A stretch of 64,000 bases of DNA from Sophora flavescens (Eukaryota; Streptophyta; Magnoliopsida; Fabales; Fabaceae): positions 31,996 through 95,995 of the forward strand of contig JAUPTC010000120.1 in the NCBI GenBank assembly GCA_030762895.1, given 5' to 3'. The notes beneath the pieces are model-generated. The model made no database searches and was not told the DNA's origin. It saw nothing but the letters and a program-made list of their open reading frames with translations. Position 1 is the stretch's first letter; each line of letters starts with the position of its first letter. This document shows positions 57,647 through 64,000 of the stretch, piece by piece. The position numbers were made by a program, and so were the translations under genes.

Positions 57647-59280
57647 TCCTCGAAATTTCGTAGCTCAAAACTAAACAGGATTTTGTAATCACACTTTGAC
57701 CCTAAGATCCTACTTTGTATTTTCTCTTCCCTCATTCCTTTCATCTATAACTCTATAACAAGATCGATTCTTATGCCATTCTATTTATCCTCGAGACTTT
57801 TCACTACCGCATTATTCCCACTACCTTCGATATTTCACCTTAGTCTATTACATTTTAAAGAACAAAATCAATGCTTAATCTCTTCACTCCTCAATATAGA
57901 TTCATTAGAAAAACTTTCTCCAATATCTAATTTTCACAGCTAACGTCAAAACCAACACTAACTTTACCATAACATCAATTAAGCTTCTACTCAAGAGATG
58001 CAATCATGGTCTTAGTCCATTTGGGCTTAGTCTACTCTTCTAGTCATATCAAATTCACACTTTTCAAGTCCCCAATCAAAACGTCACAACATTCCTGAAT
58101 TGCACCTGATAAACTTTGCGCCAAGAACCTAAGAAATTCAATCTTATTGAAATTGAATCTTACCACATCCAACATAGTCCGTTCTCTTCTTAATTCCTCT
58201 CGAATCTTTTGCCTACTTCGATTTCATATCCTTCATTTGCCTCTCATTTTCAATTTGGTTTTCAACCCCCGTTAGTATCCCTGGTTTAAGAAATTTCCCA
58301 TGCACATCTACCTTATTGCCCAAAGAAAATACACAACTCCTAACAATTCCTTCATCTAAAGGCAGGGCTCCATCACTTATGCAAGGAAATGCTTGTATCC
58401 TATATGCCCTTATCTTATTTATTTGCAGCCGAGAAAAGAGATTATAAAACAGAGTTTCTCTAAGGCCATAACCCCTAGGAGTTGCACCAAAACAAAGCCA
58501 AGAAATCCAAGTGGACACTCCCTAATGGCAATCTTGGATTTAAAATATCTAGTTTCCACTATAGATCATCAACCACATTTTTACCAAAATAAGACCTCAA
58601 AGATTATAAACATTTCACCATAGCTTATCACACTCGAAAGACATAATCAAAACTTAATCACTTCTTGCCTCAAAATTAGTCTGCTAGCAAAACTTTTTCT
58701 AACACCTTATCCTCACAACGAATATCAAGTTCAACCTTAACTCTACCCCATCATACGTCAACCTTCAACTCAAAGTATACAATTGTTGTCTTAGTTTCCT
58801 TTGAACATATTCCACCACTCCAAATTATATCGTAGTCATTCATTTCAATCTTAAAGAATACGATTACATTTCTCCATGCAACTACAACCAAAAGGAATCA
58901 CTTCAATTTGAATTATCCAAAATCAAAATTCTTAAACTTTTCTAACAACTTAGTTTCACTCAAGAACTTCTCTTTACTAATTCCATTCAGCTTAAGGAAA
59001 ACTACCATATATATTTTTTCGTTAACCCTCGGACTCACTAAGTCAATATTAACCATAAATATTGATCACTACTCTAAATTCCTTTAATGATATATCTACC
59101 TCGATCACGATAAGATCCATTGTAATCATCTCACTCAATAATGTTGAACTTAAGGGTTCTCATAATACCATTCACATATATACACTAACGAAACTCCTAT
59201 CAACTCTGGTTTGTCCTACCATAGAGATGTCAAAAATTAGGTACCACACTATTCCCCAACTATCCTTCTAAGGATAGGTC
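57647..59280 (-). other. Decayed 3' internal region of the gypsy element
   Basis: AT-rich, with only short, stop-broken frames on both strands (58213-58518 minus, 58393-58623 plus). I recognise no domain with confidence. By position it should hold the end of integrase and a non-coding 3' part. Confidence 0.5.
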
Positions 59281-59545
59281 ATCTCATTACTTATCCATCC
59301 CACTGAGGATGATCAGTTGGACTTAGCCTCAACTTAGTCCTCAACACTTGAAGCAACTTAACCGACACAAGTTGATAAACTTCCATTTTTCATCTGAAAC
59401 AACACTTGAAGATACTCCACGAAGTCTGAACAATCTTCTGATACATTATTCGATTCACTAAATCTGCTTGTGGATCTTAACTCGTAAGAAGATGTAGACT
59501 TCACCAGTCGATCAACGATCACTTGAATTCAAACAAGACTCATGC
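59281..59545 (-). pseudogene. pol: Gypsy integrase remnant
   Basis: Minus-strand frames give QVIVDRLVKS near 59500-59530, matching the integrase core motif VIVDRLTKSAHF. Further along, near 59300-59320, is an HPQWDG reading resembling HPQTDGQ. The intervening sequence is shortened and full of stops and shifts. This supports a gypsy-type integrase that is long dead. Confidence 0.6.
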
Positions 59546-60458
59546 AGGTCTTCAGAAAACTCATAACAAAGATTGAAGGAATGCCAACATCTCAACAAGG
59601 AAGGTCTCAATTGTACATCTTGATGTGGAGATATCCAACTCACGACTGATGAGATAAGTCACACATCGACAACATTTGAAAAATACATAGAATTAAGATG
59701 ATCAATGATAACAAGCACTTTCGAACGACAATAAGACATGACCTTAGTGATCATAAAATAATTTCTCAAGAAAAGAAATTTTTTCTGGATTTCACTTTCA
59801 CATGAGCATAGAAAAAAAATTCATTAATTTGAAGGATATCGGAACATCCAGTATGGAAAAAGATCATTCCATTATGTTCGTGGGTGTAAAAATGCATGAT
59901 CAATACACATTTACAGACATGAATCTAATAAAGTTCATTCTTCCACAAGAATCTTCCAACGGATTTTAAGAAATCAAAGGGATGAATAATGTCTAATCCA
60001 AAAAGGATTAATTCTTATTCTTAGTACGAAGAATTTACAAAATGATGACTTTCACCTCTACCAGAAATAGAAGTGACGAAACTAAGTTTCACCAAGAAAC
60101 TGCTGCTATCACGAAATTATCTGGGTTATAACTCAAGAAATAGTCATAACCATTTTTCTCAACAAAGTATGAAAGTGTCCAGACCAATGGATTCTGATGT
60201 CTGTTAAATCAATTCACTCAAATGTCTAATACATCGAGGGTCATTTAGAAGTTCATGAGTTCTGACAGACTGCAAATTAAAATCAGAAAATATGTCTGAC
60301 ACATACCAACTTCACCGTTGTGATTATTTAATACAATCATAGGATTTGAGAAATAAATGTCAACTGACAAACACAAGAGAATCAAAGGGTACGATGAAGA
60401 ATTCCTCAATCACGAGACACTCACCCAAGATCGAAAATCCACTCGATTCATCTTGGTT

Positions 60459-60870
60459 CTAACCAACATACACGTCTTTCAAGTCATGCTTAGTATGACC
60501 ACCTTGAATTGGGTACAATCCCGAACAATTTATCAATCGATCAAACATGCAAAGAGTTGATCTTTCTTCATAAACTAAATTGACGACACAAAATCTTAGA
60601 TAGGTCATTACTCCAATCTGGTAATAACTCATCTTAAAGTCAATCTTTGAGTAGATGACAACTCCTCGAAATTGATTTACCGAATCAACTATGCAAGTCA
60701 GAGAATACTTGTCCATAATTCGTCCTTTTACCTAGCTGTCAGAAATCCACACAGTGACACAACCTCCACATAACAATTGGTGCTTCACAAGGAAAACACT
60801 CGGTCTAACAAACGGTTCAGACCACTGATCTTTCAGTTGAATCGAGTCGTCCAACTCGTTTCAACTTTGT
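60459..60870 (-). pseudogene. pol: Gypsy reverse transcriptase remnant
   Basis: Minus-strand frames read ALYRMLPTKLKRVG (family: APYRMAPTELKELK), then FVRPSVFLVK (family: GFIRPSVSPWG), then MDKYSLTCIVDSVNQF and VVIYSKIDFKMSYYQIGV, matching the conserved KIDLRSGYHQI block of gypsy reverse transcriptase. The catalytic YxDD block is not found, and deletions shorten the segment. Reverse transcriptase copies the element's RNA into DNA; this copy cannot. Confidence 0.75.
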
Positions 60871-61248
60871 AGGCAACATCCTATACAAAGCGACAGAGAT
60901 CTGATCGAATCCAAAAACTAAATCAATCTGAAATCAATGTCCTTTGCTAACCATAAACCTAGAATATTTCCAGGGAACATTCCCGGAAAAACCCTATACA
61001 CAAACACCTTGTTTCGAATGTCTGACACGATTCGCAAGGATAATCGAACGTCATATCCGAACCCAAGTAACATTCAAGATCTAAGGTCTCCCAGGATATA
61101 AAACCCTTGGAAAACCATCAAGAAAACATATATTTGTGCTTCAACACACATTGCTTCAACAAGAAACAATTCAAACAAGAACCAACCAGAGATCACACAA
61201 CAAAAACTTAACAGACCTATTCCCCAAAGATCCCGAAAGACTCGACCA
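60871..61248 (-). other. Gypsy leader and gag-less 5' internal region
   Basis: Between the primer site and the reverse transcriptase remnant lie only about 380 bp. There is no gag and no CCHC knuckle, so gag and most of the protease have been deleted from this copy. The short frame 61074-61271 (minus) runs across the primer site and is not a gene. Confidence 0.6.
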
Positions 61249-61260
61249 GCTCTGATACCA
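61249..61260 (-). other. Primer binding site, initiator tRNA-Met type
   Basis: The minus strand reads TGGTATCAGAGC, three bases from the LTR boundary at 61264. This is the canonical form of the site that is mutated in the gag-only element. Confidence 0.9.
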
Positions 61261-61263
61261 CTC

Positions 61264-64000
61264 TGTAACACCCCCCTTGGGTATTACCTTTTAAACCCGT
61301 GCGAAAATAATATTAAAAGATAATTTGCTGGTGCTTTCGGAAAATAATTTATATAAGTACATAAGTGTCTGAAATTGGGTATAAAATTTTTTTTTGTCAC
61401 GACTACACACCTAAGCCTTAATCGATCGACACACAGACTTACTATTATAGCCTGACAAGCCTATTTCATTTAAAGAATATACTTCAAATAAAATTTGGTA
61501 TTTTTACAAAAATTTCGATAGAGTCTCCTCTGTAATTCGGACATCCCAGGTAAAATAACACCTGTTAAAATATTTACATTTTCACTCCAGAATTCCAGTT
61601 ACACCAAATTCAACCAGGCATCAATACATAAAAATAATAGTTATAGCCATAAGCTTTACAAGACCAAAAGAAATAGCTTAGATTTTCATTCAAAAGATAT
61701 GCTCTCCGAGCTATAGACATTCCATTTTAAAATAAAGGCTCTCTGAGCCAAACTCGTACATACTATCAAAAATAATCTAAGTCTCAACCCTAAGCTGGTC
61801 GTTCTAAAAGTTATTCCGCAAGTAATACCTCATCAAGCAACTAGATCTAACTCTCTAAGTGACTTAGAAAGATTCCTCTGCACCATCTGTGTTAAGGTAC
61901 CCAGGGTACAATATCGAACTAGAAGAATCCTGAAATGTGTGTAAGGGTGAGACGCCAATATATGGTTTTAACACAATAACTAAATGCACGACACCACATA
62001 ACACATATACAGTTACCACACGAGCATTTATAAGCTAATAGTCTATCAATGGGTTCAACACCCCAAACATCATCCATAAAATTATGCATGACACTTCTAT
62101 TCATCATCTAAATTTTCGTCCTAATCTCATGAGATATCCCAACATCATATGAGTTGATCAGACTCCATAGCCACACTGGCTAACTTGGCCAACTGCCAAC
62201 AGGTGCGCAACCTCTTCCCATCTTCAAAGGCATACATAGCCAGGCACACACAAGGCTAAACACATTGCTAACGTCCACAATCAGTGGCCTACCTATTAGC
62301 AAGTAAGATGGGGTCTCAATCTCAATGTCCTCACTAGGCACATGAGATAATGCATGTCGTAATTACCTTTCACCGATGGTAATTGATGCATTTATATCAC
62401 AAATCGCAGGCACGTCTGCCAAATGCATGCAAAACACTTTTGTTTTGTTCTTTTCTTTGTGTTCAATCTTTCTTTTGCCGAAGCTCAAAATGGCTTACGA
62501 CTCACATAGTTTTAAAACACTTTTAAAACTTTCATCACAACACAAGACCTCACTGTCCATAAAACTTTTATCAAAACATAGGAGCTCGCAGTCCGAGTGC
62601 TCAATCACGACACCTCTCGACCGGTGCACCAGTCTTAGGTTCGTGGCACTAGAAACATCTTCAATGTTTCAACATGGTATACCTCATGTATACAATATAG
62701 GCCCTCAAAGTCCAAATGACTGAGTCCATCACAACACAGAACGTTAGTACCCCGACGTCTCGGTTACTAAGTTCCACACCACTTTTAACACTAAATCAGT
62801 TTTGCTTTCATAAATTCTTTTTCCAAAATTGGAAATTCATCAATAAAATCCTTAAATAATAAAACTTGGTTTTCACAAAAGTGAGTCACTTGAGGTTTTA
62901 ACTTCCTTAAAATATGTACTGCCGTTTCAAAATACTTTCCTTCTACGTTTTTTCCAAATCTGTCATCACACTTTTCCAAATCTGTCATCAATTATCACTT
63001 TTAAAGCTTCTCATGCCAAAACTTAGCTTTTTCCACGGAAACAATTTTCTAAAATCATCATTAACTTCTTTTCAACAATTAATTTCATAAAATAACTTTG
63101 TATAATATTACAAACTTTCTTACATAAAAATTAGCAGTACAGAAACATTTTTACAATTTCACTCTCATTGTGACTCAAGTTACTTTTACACTAATAAATC
63201 ATCATCATCAAAACTCCTTATTTTTCCAAAATAATACTTTCCACCACTATTATATTCCAATGTTTCCCATAAAACCTGGAATATAATTCACACAGCTTAT
63301 TAAAGCTTTTATCTGATTAGTCGGTTGTGCAGTGACCACAGTCAAGCTTCTCAAACAACACTCACAAGCAACATTCAACAACAATTATTAGAATTATACC
63401 ACCAAACAGATCATGCACCATAGCAAAATCATATACAAATAATCAAATGATTTAAAACAGATCAGACATTGATACTCAGATATACAACACAACATAAACC
63501 ACATAATCAGATAACCACAACCACATCAATTATACAGACTACACAACAAGCAAATGGTTATTGAGAAAAATCCATCAGGCAAGCCCCCCTTACCTTTGAA
63601 GACAAGTGAAGGATCCTCGTCCTAATGCCCACGTTAGCTCATATCTACTCCATCAAGCAATCATAGCCGTGTCCAAACGTCTCAGAGAGTATATCCAACA
63701 TCGCGCAACAACCAGAAATCAAGAAATCAATTTCACATGATCAAACACACATTCTAACTTTATCTAAACACTTAATCTAATTACCAAACAAGGTTATTTT
63801 TAAAGAAAATCATGTTTGAAGCTCACGCTTCCCAATACCCTTTAAGGAAACTTTGTTTTGATTAAAAGATCATGAAAAAGAACTTTGGAAATCATCCATT
63901 AAGAGTCCTAATTGCACTAAATCATAATTAATTTCACAAAAACATACCCAAATTTAAATCAAATCAAATTGGGGTTTTAGGGCTCCTAAATACGATTTGG
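61264..64000 (-). repeat. Gypsy long terminal repeat, partial at the window edge
   Basis: TGTAACACCCCCC at 61264 opens the copy. It corresponds base for base to 53726-56462. The remaining ~1.16 kb lies beyond the window. ORFs 61919-62107, 62376-62723 and 62791-62991 are the same non-coding frames as in the other LTR. Confidence 0.93.

Larger units (their letters stand above)
53633..64000 (-). mobile_element. Minus-strand Ty3/gypsy array: leader fragment, LTR, decayed internal region, partial LTR
   Basis: Reading the minus strand from the right, the order is: an LTR entering from outside the window (64000 to 61264), a primer binding site, an internal region of 3,643 bp (61263-57621) ending in a polypurine tract, a full LTR (57620-53726), and then a second primer binding site and 78 bp of leader (53725-53633) that stop at satellite. 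The full LTR is therefore shared by two internal regions, as in tandem gypsy arrays made by unequal LTR recombination. The leader copy ends with microhomology and no target duplication. The LTR is homologous to that of the gag-only element but clearly a different family. Confidence 0.88.

Noticed and set aside
59062..59271. 69-residue plus-strand ORF
   Set aside because: It is in the decayed gypsy interior with no homology that I recognise.

Overview
The window looks like plant nuclear heterochromatin, most likely from a eudicot; I cannot name the species. The evidence is a telomere-like satellite related to TTTAGGG, plant-type CACTA (En/Spm) transposons with plant domain architecture, Ty3/gypsy elements primed by initiator tRNA-Met, and captured fragments of two plant genes with plant-type introns. 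I see no intact host gene, rRNA, tRNA or CRISPR array. Every coding sequence I recognise is a transposon gene or a captured gene fragment, and all carry disabling lesions.

Layout. (1) 1-22288: C-poor, G-rich-strand satellite built from degenerate ~18-21 bp units, uninterrupted and all in one orientation, with long higher-order duplications. It resumes at 39424-41998 and 51286-53632. (2) 22289-39423: a gag-only LTR retroelement (LTRs about 4.1 kb, internal region only 1.9 kb) inserted in the satellite. Its 3' LTR is split by a 7.15 kb CACTA transposon (29498-36647, 3-bp duplication TCA). (3) 41999-51285: a second, unrelated 9.3 kb CACTA transposon inserted in the satellite (3-bp duplication GTT), with two decayed genes on the minus strand. 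(4) 53633-64000: minus-strand gypsy elements of a family related to the first one, arranged as partial leader / LTR / decayed internal region / LTR, with the last LTR running off the window.

History as read from the nesting: satellite first; then the gag-only retroelement (imperfect 5-bp duplication ATTAA/ATTAG); then the inner CACTA element into its 3' LTR. The larger CACTA element and the right-hand gypsy array entered the satellite independently. Both CACTA elements have dense palindromic subterminal arrays, but with different motifs (ACATCGGTT in one, GATAGCRTTT-like in the other), so they belong to different families.

The most interesting content is in the inner CACTA element. A fragment of an anamorsin/DRE2-like gene (31146-31246) lies upstream of, and a glutaredoxin-C2-like fragment (35075-35881) downstream of, a deletion-fused transposase. 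That transposase joins the N-terminal part of a TNPD-type protein directly to an Ulp1/C48 protease-like C-terminal part. Other notable points are the higher-order structure of the satellite, a GC-rich palindromic minisatellite inside the large CACTA element, and ~99.5 % identical LTRs around a badly decayed pol region.
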